From: an uncultured Bacteroidota bacterium
Lineage (GTDB): Bacteria; Bacteroidota; Bacteroidia; Flavobacteriales; Flavobacteriaceae
Direction of reading: 5' to 3'
Length of the DNA: 64,000 nt
Assembly: GCA_902598525.1 (NCBI GenBank)
Contig: CACKBZ010000003.1
Span: 84,152-148,151, forward strand
Each line of letters begins with the position of its first letter. Position 1 is the stretch's first letter. The position numbers and the translations under genes were made by a program. Positions 1-7,242 of the stretch are shown piece after piece. The notes under the pieces are model-generated. The model had not been told where the DNA came from. It did no database searches and was given only the letters and a program-made list of their open reading frames with translations.

Positions 1-410
1 CCAGCTTGAATAATTCTCTCAATTGATTCCTTCGCCTGATAACCCCCCTCTAATTTAACTGCATGAGCACCTGATTCCTTCATAATTTTAATAGCAGATT
101 TCAATGCCTCTTTAGAATCTGCTTGATATGTACCAAAAGGTAGATCAACTATAACAAGAGCTCGTTTTACAGCTCTTACCACAGAGCTTGCGTGATAAAT
201 CATCTGATCTAAAGTAATTGGTAGTGTTGTTTCATGGCCAGCCATTACATTTGAAGCAGAATCTCCAACTAAAATTATGTCTATGCCAGCCTCATCAATT
301 ATTTTAGCAAAACTGAAATCATAAGCCGTTAGCATAGAGATTTTTTCAGATTTATTTTTCATCTGATTAAGAACTTTAATTGTTACTCTAGATTGATTTT
401 GATTAGTCAT
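1..410 (-). CDS. panB: Ketopantoate hydroxymethyltransferase PanB, partial (C-terminus beyond window)
   Basis: PanB transfers a hydroxymethyl group from methylene-tetrahydrofolate to 3-methyl-2-oxobutanoate, the first committed step of pantothenate (CoA) synthesis in the cytoplasm. About 136 residues of a usual ~270 are visible. The family landmarks are clear: MLTAYD near residue 25, the metal-site stretch [10 protein letters not shown] near residue 45, VDLPFGTYQ near residue 95 and AVKLEGG near residue 123. The ATG is at 408-410, with a TAnnTTTG promoter a few bases upstream, so the leader is only about 8 nt. It is divergent from dnaK. The downstream part lies outside the window, so intactness cannot be judged. 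Confidence 0.95.
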   Translation of the reverse strand, partial: MTNQNQSRVTIKVLNQMKNKSEKISMLTAYDFSFAKIIDEAGIDIILVGDSASNVMAGHETTLPITLDQMIYHASSVVRAVKRALVIVDLPFGTYQADSKEALKSAIKIMKESGAHAVKLEGGYQAKESIERIIQA

Positions 411-424
411 TATAACATTTTCCA

Positions 425-432
425 CAAAAATA
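425..432 (-). promoter_or_regulatory. panB promoter, -7 element
   Basis: On the minus strand this reads TATTTTTG, a match to the Bacteroidota -7 consensus TAnnTTTG. Transcription would start near 418, about 8 nt before the panB ATG. No good -33 TTTG is visible at the expected spacing. Confidence 0.5.
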
Positions 433-454
433 GTATAAATATATTTACCTGTAT

Positions 455-471
455 TATGACATAATGTCATA
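455..471. promoter_or_regulatory. Perfect palindrome upstream of dnaK (candidate operator)
   Basis: TATGACATAATGTCATA is a perfect 17-bp palindrome (two 8-bp arms around one A) in the dnaK/panB intergenic region, centred 58 nt before the dnaK ATG. The core TGACATAATG recurs just upstream of lon at 38081, which suggests a binding site for a proteostasis regulator. A TATATTTA element at 440-447 would put a transcription start at the left edge of the palindrome. The regulator is unknown. Confidence 0.5.
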
Positions 472-481
472 CTATTCAAAT

Positions 482-497
482 TGGCATAATCGTTGAC
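482..497 (+). promoter_or_regulatory. Sigma-54-like -24/-12 element upstream of dnaK
   Basis: TTGGCATAATCGTTGA has the spacing of a sigma-54 promoter (TGGCACG-N4-TTGC). GG lies at 483-484 and the -12-like TTGA at 493-496. It differs from consensus at three positions, including the normally important C of the -12 GC. A start would fall near 508, 13 nt before the ATG. The call is tentative. An ordinary promoter at 440-447 is an alternative. Confidence 0.3.
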
Positions 498-520
498 TGT
501 ATTATTTAAAATTAAATATT

Positions 521-2440
521 ATGAGTAAAATAATTGGAATTGACTTAGGTACTACAAATTCATGTGTTTCTGTAATGGAAGGTAATGAACCTGTTGTAAT
601 ACCCAACGCTGAAGGAAAAAGAACTACACCATCTGTAATTGCTTTTGTTGAAGATGGTGAAATTAAAGTTGGAGACCCTGCTAAAAGACAGGCTGTTACC
701 AACCCTGAAAAAACTATTGCATCTGTAAAAAGGTTTATGGGTAATAAATTTAGTGAATCATCAAAAGATGTTAAAACTGTAGCATACAAAGTTGTGAAAG
801 GGGACAACGATACTCCAAGAGTTGATATAGATGGAAGACTATATTCACCACAAGAATTATCTGCAATGGTACTTCAAAAAATGAAAAAAACTGCAGAAGA
901 CTATCTAGGTTCAACCGTAAGTGAAGCAGTTGTAACAGTCCCAGCCTATTTTAACGACTCACAAAGACAAGCTACAAAAGAAGCTGGTGAAATTGCAGGA
1001 CTTAAAGTTCAAAGAATTATAAATGAGCCAACTGCTGCCGCATTAGCATATGGAATGGATAAAGGAGGTTCAGATAAAAAAATTGCTGTATATGATCTAG
1101 GAGGAGGAACATTTGATATATCAATTTTAGAACTTGGTGATGGTGTATTTGAGGTACTTTCAACAAATGGAGATACACACTTGGGTGGTGATGATTTTGA
1201 TCAGGTTATTATTGATTTTCTAGCTGAAGAATTCAAAAAAAATGAGCAAATTGATTTAAGAGAAGATTCTATGGCTCTTCAGAGATTAAAAGAAGCTGCA
1301 GAAAAGGCAAAAATAGAACTTTCTTCTTCAACTCAAACGGAAATAAATTTACCTTATGTAACTGCTACTTCATCGGGTCCTAAGCACTTAGTAACTACAT
1401 TAACTAGAGCGAAGTTTGAGCAACTTTCAGATGAATTAGTTAAAAGATCAATGGAGCCTGTAAAGAAGGCCCTGAAAGATGCTAGTCTTACCAAGAAAGA
1501 CATAGATGAAGTTATTCTAGTTGGAGGTTCAACAAGAATTCCAATAATTCAAAAAGAGGTAGAATCGTTATTTGGCAAAAAGCCTTCTAAGGGAGTTAAT
1601 CCTGATGAAGTTGTTGCTGTAGGTGCAGCTATCCAGGGAGGTGTTCTTTCTGGTGATGTAGAGGATGTTCTTCTACTTGATGTTACGCCATTGTCACTAG
1701 GTATAGAAACTATGGGGAATGTTATGACTAAGCTAATTGAGTCAAACACGACTATACCGACAAAGAAATCACAAGTATTTTCAACCGCAGCTGATAATCA
1801 ACCATCAGTAGAAATACATGTATTACAGGGTGAAAGACCAATGGCTAAAGACAATAAAACAATTGGTAGGTTTCACTTGGACGGAATTCCACCATCTCCC
1901 AGAGGTGTCCCACAAATTGAAGTGACTTTTGATATTGATGCTAATGGAATAATTAATGTAAGCGCATTAGATAAAGCGACTAATAAATCTCAAGATATTA
2001 GAATTGAAGCTTCTTCAGGACTTACAGAGGAAGAAATTGAAAAAATGAAAAAAGATGCTGAGGCAAATGCGGAGGCAGATCAAAAAGCAAAAGATGAGGT
2101 TGATAAACTAAATAGTGCTGATCAAATGATTTTTCAGACAGAGAAGCAACTTAAGGATTTTGGTGATAAATTATCAGATGACAAAAAGAAGCCAATTGAA
2201 TCTGCCCTTGAAGATCTAAAAAAGGCATATGAGTCAAAAGACCTGGAAAAAATTGATGAGAAACTAAACTCTATTAACGAAGCATGGAAAAATGCCTCAG
2301 AAGAGATGTATAAGGCACAAGCGGAGAATGGGAGTGGACAGCCTGGCTCAGATCCAAATTCTGATAATCAAAATACTGCTTCTGATTCAAAGGGTGACGA
2401 TGTTCAGGATGTTGACTTTGAAGAGGTAAAAGAAGAATAG
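521..2440 (+). CDS. dnaK: Molecular chaperone DnaK (Hsp70)
   Basis: This cytoplasmic ATP-driven chaperone binds exposed hydrophobic peptide segments and works with DnaJ and GrpE, neither of which is in this window. At 639 aa it has normal length. The ATPase domain carries [10 protein letters not shown] at residues 5-14, [10 protein letters not shown] near 190 and VGGSTRIP near 335. The substrate-binding domain follows, then a helical lid and an acidic tail ending EEVKEE, the usual docking end. The region upstream holds a palindrome shared with lon and a possible sigma-54-like element, so stress control is likely. No dnaJ or grpE is adjacent; a thioesterase gene follows after 3 nt. Confidence 0.99.
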   Translation: MSKIIGIDLGTTNSCVSVMEGNEPVVIPNAEGKRTTPSVIAFVEDGEIKVGDPAKRQAVTNPEKTIASVKRFMGNKFSESSKDVKTVAYKVVKGDNDTPRVDIDGRLYSPQELSAMVLQKMKKTAEDYLGSTVSEAVVTVPAYFNDSQRQATKEAGEIAGLKVQRIINEPTAAALAYGMDKGGSDKKIAVYDLGGGTFDISILELGDGVFEVLSTNGDTHLGGDDFDQVIIDFLAEEFKKNEQIDLREDSMALQRLKEAAEKAKIELSSSTQTEINLPYVTATSSGPKHLVTTLTRAKFEQLSDELVKRSMEPVKKALKDASLTKKDIDEVILVGGSTRIPIIQKEVESLFGKKPSKGVNPDEVVAVGAAIQGGVLSGDVEDVLLLDVTPLSLGIETMGNVMTKLIESNTTIPTKKSQVFSTAADNQPSVEIHVLQGERPMAKDNKTIGRFHLDGIPPSPRGVPQIEVTFDIDANGIINVSALDKATNKSQDIRIEASSGLTEEEIEKMKKDAEANAEADQKAKDEVDKLNSADQMIFQTEKQLKDFGDKLSDDKKKPIESALEDLKKAYESKDLEKIDEKLNSINEAWKNASEEMYKAQAENGSGQPGSDPNSDNQNTASDSKGDDVQDVDFEEVKEE

Positions 2441-2443
2441 ATT

Positions 2444-2869
2444 TTGATTGATAAAAAATTAAAGAAATTTATTCTCAAGGAGGCAAATGATAGATGTAGC
2501 GGTACACTTGTTTCTACACTAGGTATTAAGTTTACAGATGTTGGTGAAACCTTTCTGGTTGCAGAAATGAAGGTTACCCCTAAACTTCATCAACCAGCTG
2601 GTGTACTTCACGGTGGTGCGACTGCTGCATTAGCAGAAACTGTTGGTAGCTCTGCTGCTGCTATTTTTTCAAAAAAAGATAATCAAATGTTAAGAGGAGT
2701 TGAATTATCTATTAATCATGTAAGAGGCATCAGTGAGGGAATTGTAATTGCTAAAGCTGAGCCAATCCATATGGGTAGAACAATGCAACTTTGGAAAATA
2801 TCCATTAAAAATAAAGATGGAAAGGATATTTCATTTGCAAAACTAACTACGTTAACAATTAATAAGTAA
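2444..2869 (+). CDS. Hot-dog fold acyl-CoA thioesterase, YdiI/MenI-like
   Basis: This 141-aa protein belongs to the PaaI/YdiI hot-dog thioesterase family, which hydrolyses acyl- or aroyl-CoA esters. The active-site block is well preserved: Q of HQPAG near residue 50, H of VLHGG near 56 and the catalytic E of LAETVG near 65, matching the Gln/His/Glu set of E. coli YdiI. The start is TTG at 2444, 3 nt after the dnaK stop; no ATG fits the family N-terminus. Because the next gene is a MenA-like prenyltransferase, a role as 1,4-dihydroxy-2-naphthoyl-CoA hydrolase in menaquinone synthesis is attractive, but the neighbourhood is the only evidence for the substrate. Confidence 0.85.
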   Translation: MIDKKLKKFILKEANDRCSGTLVSTLGIKFTDVGETFLVAEMKVTPKLHQPAGVLHGGATAALAETVGSSAAAIFSKKDNQMLRGVELSINHVRGISEGIVIAKAEPIHMGRTMQLWKISIKNKDGKDISFAKLTTLTINK

Positions 2870-2907
2870 AACTTAAAAAAAAACTTTCATATTAAATTGT
2901 CAAAATG

Positions 2908-2915
2908 TAAATTTG
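2908..2915 (+). promoter_or_regulatory. Promoter -7 element of the PAS-prenyltransferase gene
   Basis: TAAATTTG matches TAnnTTTG exactly. TTTC about 20 nt upstream (2885) could serve as a weak -33. The expected start is near 2922, 13 nt before the ATG at 2935, so the PAS-encoding segment would be part of the mRNA. Confidence 0.4.
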
Positions 2916-2934
2916 GCTCTTTAAAAATAGCTAT

Positions 2935-4287
2935 ATGAAAAGTGTAATAATATGTGATATGGAGGGTTTAATCACAAACATGAATGATGGTGCTGTAAAA
3001 ATGTTCGGTTATCCTTCCAAAGAGTTAGTTGGCATCAAAAGAGTATCAATTTTTTCTCCTGGAGAAATAGTCCTTCAAAATGTTCTTGGTTGGTTAAAGG
3101 ATGCAAACCAAACAGGTGAGCATATAACTAAAACTAATTTTATTAGAAAAGATGGTTCAACATTTGCAGCAAAGATTAAAATAACTCCAAACTTTGGTAA
3201 TGGAAAGAATAATCCTCAAACAGGATACTGCGGTATTACTGAGTTAATTGATGAAGAAGTTAATATACCAATTAGTTTTGTTACCAAAATAATAAAAGGT
3301 GTTGCTATTACTAGAGTTGGTTTTGCTTCAGCCTCATTATTTCCTGTATTTGCTATTGGTTGTTATTATGCGGGAATTGGAGACAATTTATTCAGTCCTT
3401 TATCACTTGCTCTAACCACTTTTGGTATTTTATTTTTTCATTTATTTTCAAACTTATATAATGATTATTTTGATGTTAAGCATGGAACAGATGAAGCTAA
3501 TACAGAATATTTTAATGCTGGAATGGATTCAACAATTCTCCAAGGTGCACAATTATCTGGAGGTAGTAGGGCAGTAGAACTTGGTTTAATAACACTAAAT
3601 GGTACAAGAAGTCTTGCTAATATTATGTTCATACTAGGTTTATTTACTGCTGCTGGTATATTGTATACAAGTTATCTAAATACTGGTACAACATCTAATG
3701 CATATTATGCAGCAATAATTGCATTAATCGGAGTGCTTGTTGGATATTTTTATACAGCAAAACCAGTCAGGCTTTCTTCTAGATATGGGTTGGGAGAACT
3801 TTCAATCTTTCTTTCATTCGGACCATTATTAACTTTAGGTACTGGATTTGCTATTGCAAATGAAACAATTCAATTATTTTCAACTGAATTTTATAATCTT
3901 ATCCTACTTGGTGTTCCAATTGGACTATTAACAACCAATATTCTTTTTATTAATCAATATCCAGATTATTCATCAGATAAAAAAGTTGGTAAGAATCATT
4001 TAGTTGTTTTGTTGGGTAAGAGACTCTCAAGGTGGATATATGCTATTAACCTTGCCGTTACTGTAGGTTCCCTTTATTATATATCAGAAAATGTTGTAAA
4101 TAATACCCAAGCATCATTATTTCTTTACATACTAATACCTGTATCTATGATTTACTCCTATTTTCTTATTACTGGATTATTCAAATACTACAATGAAAGA
4201 TCACTAATCAAGTATAATATTCATACCATATATTTTCATATGCTATTTTCATTTATATATATGATTATTTTAGCTAATTTTCAATAG
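2935..4287 (+). CDS. PAS domain fused to UbiA/MenA-like membrane prenyltransferase
   Basis: This is a 450-aa two-part protein. Residues 1-115 look like a PAS sensor domain (early DMEGLITNMNDGA, then FIRKDGSTFAAKI and GYCGITEL). Residues ~118-450 are a polytopic UbiA-family prenyltransferase. The two polyprenyl-diphosphate/Mg binding motifs are present: NLYNDYFDVKHGTD near residue 178 and NQYPDYSSDKKVGK near 345. Eight or nine hydrophobic segments are apparent. UbiA enzymes attach an isoprenoid chain to an aromatic head group; the MenA-like motifs plus the upstream hot-dog thioesterase suggest menaquinone synthesis. The usual MenA is ~300 aa with no PAS, so the fusion is unusual. Another quinone or lipid substrate remains possible. 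The gene ends in a 1-nt overlap with the next. Confidence 0.85.
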   Translation: MKSVIICDMEGLITNMNDGAVKMFGYPSKELVGIKRVSIFSPGEIVLQNVLGWLKDANQTGEHITKTNFIRKDGSTFAAKIKITPNFGNGKNNPQTGYCGITELIDEEVNIPISFVTKIIKGVAITRVGFASASLFPVFAIGCYYAGIGDNLFSPLSLALTTFGILFFHLFSNLYNDYFDVKHGTDEANTEYFNAGMDSTILQGAQLSGGSRAVELGLITLNGTRSLANIMFILGLFTAAGILYTSYLNTGTTSNAYYAAIIALIGVLVGYFYTAKPVRLSSRYGLGELSIFLSFGPLLTLGTGFAIANETIQLFSTEFYNLILLGVPIGLLTTNILFINQYPDYSSDKKVGKNHLVVLLGKRLSRWIYAINLAVTVGSLYYISENVVNNTQASLFLYILIPVSMIYSYFLITGLFKYYNERSLIKYNIHTIYFHMLFSFIYMIILANFQ

Positions 4288-5189
4288 TGTTTTTGTGGGA
4301 TAAGTCATATAACTTAAAAAACTTTTGGTACTATATTTTAGGATCATTTATAATTATTCTATTTAGTACGTTTGGTCAAATTCCATTAATGTTTTATTTG
4401 CCATCTGAGATACCTAGTCCAGATTCAAACCCAATGGATATTTTAAAGGGAATACCATCTAACCTTAGACTTTTCTTATTACTTATTAGTTTTGCAATTA
4501 CCGTCCCTGGTATATGGTTAACAGTAACAAAACTTCATGATCTTCCTTTTATTTCAGTTATAACTGGTAGAAAAAAAATCGATTTTGAAAGAATTTTATA
4601 CTCTTTTATGATATGGGGTACTGCTATTTCCTCCCTCGTGTTCTTAGATTATTCTTTAAACCCAGATGATTATCAAGTTAACTTTAAGATAAAGGAATTT
4701 ATTATTTTATTTATAATTGCTATTTCACTTATCCCTATTCAAATTAGTGTTGAAGAGATTGTATTTAGAGGATATTTGATGCAAGGCTTTGGTAATTGGT
4801 TTAACAGTAGATTTATGGCTCTATTCCTTTCATCTACTGTATTTGGATTACTGCATTTTTCAAATCCTGAAATTGATGCTTTAGGAAATAAATTTATAGT
4901 TCAGTATATCACTGCAGGATTTATACTAGGTATAATCGCCTTAATGGATGATGGTCTTGAGTTATCTCTTGGTCTACATGCTGCTCAAAATCTAATAGCT
5001 GTTCTTATTTTGACTGCTGATTGGACTGTTCTTCAAACAGAGTCTATTTTAAAATATACAGCTGATCCTGAAATAAGGACAGTTGATTTGTTAATTTCCC
5101 TATCACTTTGTTTAATTGTTCTAATTGTTTTTGCAAGAAAATACTCTTGGACTAATTGGAAAGAAAAACTATTTTCTAAAATTAGATAA
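4287..5189 (+). CDS. CPBP-family intramembrane endopeptidase (CAAX-protease-like)
   Basis: This 300-aa polytopic membrane protein of the CPBP/Rce1 family has the three diagnostic motifs: EEIVFR near residue 156 (EExxxR), FGLLH near 188 (FxxxH) and HAAQN near 230 (HxxxN). Together these form the glutamate/histidine catalytic site. About eight hydrophobic helices are visible. Substrates are unknown; bacterial members cleave membrane-bound peptides or are linked to immunity functions. The start is GTG at 4287, sharing its G with the stop of the prenyltransferase gene, so the two are probably translationally coupled. TTG at 4293 is an alternative start. The 3' end overlaps the convergent acetyltransferase gene by 21 nt. 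Confidence 0.88.
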   Translation: MFLWDKSYNLKNFWYYILGSFIIILFSTFGQIPLMFYLPSEIPSPDSNPMDILKGIPSNLRLFLLLISFAITVPGIWLTVTKLHDLPFISVITGRKKIDFERILYSFMIWGTAISSLVFLDYSLNPDDYQVNFKIKEFIILFIIAISLIPIQISVEEIVFRGYLMQGFGNWFNSRFMALFLSSTVFGLLHFSNPEIDALGNKFIVQYITAGFILGIIALMDDGLELSLGLHAAQNLIAVLILTADWTVLQTESILKYTADPEIRTVDLLISLSLCLIVLIVFARKYSWTNWKEKLFSKIR

Positions 5190-5642
5190 TTTTAATTCCA
5201 TCTTTATATCACTCCTTTTGTATGGTGCATCTGGGTTATCAATTTCATTAAATCCAAACTTTTTGTATAAGTGAATTGAATTTTTTAGAACAGTATTTGA
5301 ATAAAGTATAATTGATTTAAAGTTCTTATCAATTGAATAATCAATTATATATTGTATTAACTGATGACCTATTCCATTTCCTCTTAGATCTTTTTTTACA
5401 GCCATTTTATTCAATTCATATATTCCATTTTCTTTTAAAATTAATGCCATGGTTCCTACAACTTGAGAATTATTTAGTGCAAAAAATATATAACCACCTT
5501 TATCGATGATCTCTGATTTACAATTTCTAAGAACCTGTTCATCATATTCTTCAACATAAAAAAACTCATTAAGCCAATCGTAATTAAGTTCATAAAAATA
5601 CTTGGAATATTTATTAGAGTAAGAAACTATTTCAACCTTCAT
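5169..5642 (-). CDS. GNAT-family N-acetyltransferase
   Basis: This 157-aa single-domain GNAT protein transfers acetyl from acetyl-CoA to an amine. The acetyl-CoA-binding motif A is visible near residue 89 ([15 protein letters not shown], i.e. RxxGxG/A). It is preceded by the beta4 strand (YELNKMAVK) and followed by a typical C-terminal KKFGFNEID. The substrate cannot be told from sequence. The start overlaps the fumC 3' end by 11 nt, so it is probably co-transcribed with fumC. It converges on the CPBP protease gene with a 21-nt overlap. Confidence 0.88.
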   Translation of the reverse strand: MKVEIVSYSNKYSKYFYELNYDWLNEFFYVEEYDEQVLRNCKSEIIDKGGYIFFALNNSQVVGTMALILKENGIYELNKMAVKKDLRGNGIGHQLIQYIIDYSIDKNFKSIILYSNTVLKNSIHLYKKFGFNEIDNPDAPYKRSDIKMELKLSNFRK

Positions 5643-7029
5643 TATTTGTCATCCTTTCAGGAATTACATATTTGTCAAATTCCTTTTCTGATAAATAATT
5701 TAGTTTTATGCATGCTTGTTTTAAGCTAATATCCTCGTCATATGCTTTATTTGCAATTTCCGCAGCTTTGTAGTAACCAATTTTAGAATTTAAAGCTGTA
5801 ACAAGCATTAAAGAATCAGTTAAGAATTTTTTTATTTTCTTTTTATCAGCTTCCAGACCATCAATACATTTTTTTGAGAAGCTTAAACATGCGTCCCCTA
5901 GTAATTTTGAAGATTCGATAATATTATATGCAAAAAGTGGTTTAAATACATTTAACTCAAGTTGACCATTAGCTCCAGCAAAACTTACAGCCATATCATT
6001 ACCAATTATTTGAGCACAAACCATTGAAATTGCTTCACATTGTGTAGGATTAACTTTTCCAGGCATTATAGAACTTCCTGGTTCATTAGCAGGTATTATT
6101 AATTCACCTAGTCCGGACCTAGGGCCTGAGCCCATTAATCTTATATCATTTGATATTTTATATATTGCTGTTGCAGCTGTTTTAATAGCAGCATGCATCT
6201 CTACTACAGAATCATGAGATGCAATTCCTTCAAATTTATTAGGAGACTCTTTGAATTTTATACCAGAATTCTTTGAAATATAATTAATAATCTTTTTTGA
6301 ATATCCCTTGGGAGAGTTTAATCCAGTTCCAACAGCTGTTCCACCAATAGGTAACTCAGATAAGTGATCGATAGCATTTTCAATAGATTTAATACCATTA
6401 TTAACTTGAGTTACATAACCCGAGAATTCCTGTCCCAAAGTAATAGGGGTAGCATCCATTAGATGAGTTCTACCGATTTTAACAATCTTATCAAATTCCT
6501 TTGATTTTTTTCTCAAACTGTCACTTAAGATTTTCAGATTAACTAAAGTATTATTTTTAATTATTTTCATAGCAGCAATATTAATTGCAGTAGGAAATGT
6601 ATCATTAGAAGATTGTGAAAGATTAACGTGGTCATTTGGAGATAATGTTTTTTCAGACTTACCGAGTTCTTTGCCCTCTATAATATGGGCTCTATTTGAA
6701 ATTACCTCATTAACATTCATATTAGTTTGTGTCCCAGATCCTGTCTGCCAAATAACTAGTGGGAATTGATCATTATGTTTGTTAGAAATGATTTCATCAC
6801 ATACAGTTTGAATGAGTTTTGATTTTTCTTTTGATAAAACTCCAAGTTCCTCATTTGTAGCAGCTGCAGATTTTTTTATTATAGCATATGAGTGAATTAT
6901 CTCGATAGGCATAGATGCAGAATTACCAATTTTAAAATTTCCTCTAGATCTTTCTGTTTGAGCTCCCCAGAGCGAGTTTTTCGGAACTTTGACGTCTCCT
7001 AGTGTGTCTTTTTCTATTCTATAGTCCAT
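5632..7029 (-). CDS. fumC: Class II fumarate hydratase FumC
   Basis: This enzyme hydrates fumarate to L-malate in the TCA cycle; it is an iron-independent, homotetrameric cytoplasmic enzyme. At 465 aa it has normal length. The superfamily signature [16 protein letters not shown] lies near residue 318 and carries the catalytic serine loop. [13 protein letters not shown] near 97 and the [16 protein letters not shown] block near 185 are also typical. The ATG at 7027-7029 lies ~41 nt below a TATATTTG promoter element. An acetyltransferase follows with overlapping ends, and a small divergent membrane-protein gene lies upstream. Confidence 0.98.
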   Translation of the reverse strand: MDYRIEKDTLGDVKVPKNSLWGAQTERSRGNFKIGNSASMPIEIIHSYAIIKKSAAATNEELGVLSKEKSKLIQTVCDEIISNKHNDQFPLVIWQTGSGTQTNMNVNEVISNRAHIIEGKELGKSEKTLSPNDHVNLSQSSNDTFPTAINIAAMKIIKNNTLVNLKILSDSLRKKSKEFDKIVKIGRTHLMDATPITLGQEFSGYVTQVNNGIKSIENAIDHLSELPIGGTAVGTGLNSPKGYSKKIINYISKNSGIKFKESPNKFEGIASHDSVVEMHAAIKTAATAIYKISNDIRLMGSGPRSGLGELIIPANEPGSSIMPGKVNPTQCEAISMVCAQIIGNDMAVSFAGANGQLELNVFKPLFAYNIIESSKLLGDACLSFSKKCIDGLEADKKKIKKFLTDSLMLVTALNSKIGYYKAAEIANKAYDEDISLKQACIKLNYLSEKEFDKYVIPERMTNNEG

Positions 7030-7034
7030 GATAC

Positions 7035-7065
7035 TTTGTAATTTACTTAAAAAAAATTACTTTTG
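7035..7065 (+). promoter_or_regulatory. Consensus Bacteroidota promoter for the small ORF at 7084
   Basis: TTTG at 7035-7038 and TACTTTTG at 7058-7065 are separated by 19 nt, an exact fit to the Bacteroidota -33/-7 consensus. The predicted start is near 7072, 12 nt before the ATG of the 52-aa ORF. It overlaps the fumC leader on the other strand. Confidence 0.65.
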
Positions 7066-7076
7066 TTTAGCATATA

Positions 7077-7084
7077 CAAATATA
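7077..7084 (-). promoter_or_regulatory. fumC promoter, -7 element
   Basis: The minus strand reads TATATTTG, matching TAnnTTTG. A start near 7070 would give a ~41-nt leader, longer than most in this window. It lies back-to-back with the promoter of the small ORF at 7084. Confidence 0.45.
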
Positions 7085-7242
7085 TGGAGTTTCAACAATA
7101 CCTCGGTTTTTTGGCTTTTTTAGCAATATTCACAATGGGCTTTTGGCTGATGATTTTTTTAGCAATTGTAGCACCATATTGGGCTTCTTCATACGTATTT
7201 CAAAAGATAAAAGATTTTATAAATAATAAGCTAAAATCTTAG
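7084..7242 (+). CDS. Small 52-aa membrane protein, function unknown
   Basis: The ORF begins MEFQQYLGFLAFLAIF and ends KIKDFINNKLKS. A long hydrophobic stretch (residues ~6-38, with WLMIFLAIVAPYW) is long enough for one long or two short membrane helices, followed by a basic amphipathic tail (QKIKDF). It fills nearly all the space between fumC and the outer-membrane receptor gene, whose stop it overlaps by 4 nt. A perfect TTTG-N19-TACTTTTG promoter lies 12 nt upstream of its predicted leader end, which supports real expression. The family is not recognised. Confidence 0.65.
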   Translation: MEFQQYLGFLAFLAIFTMGFWLMIFLAIVAPYWASSYVFQKIKDFINNKLKS

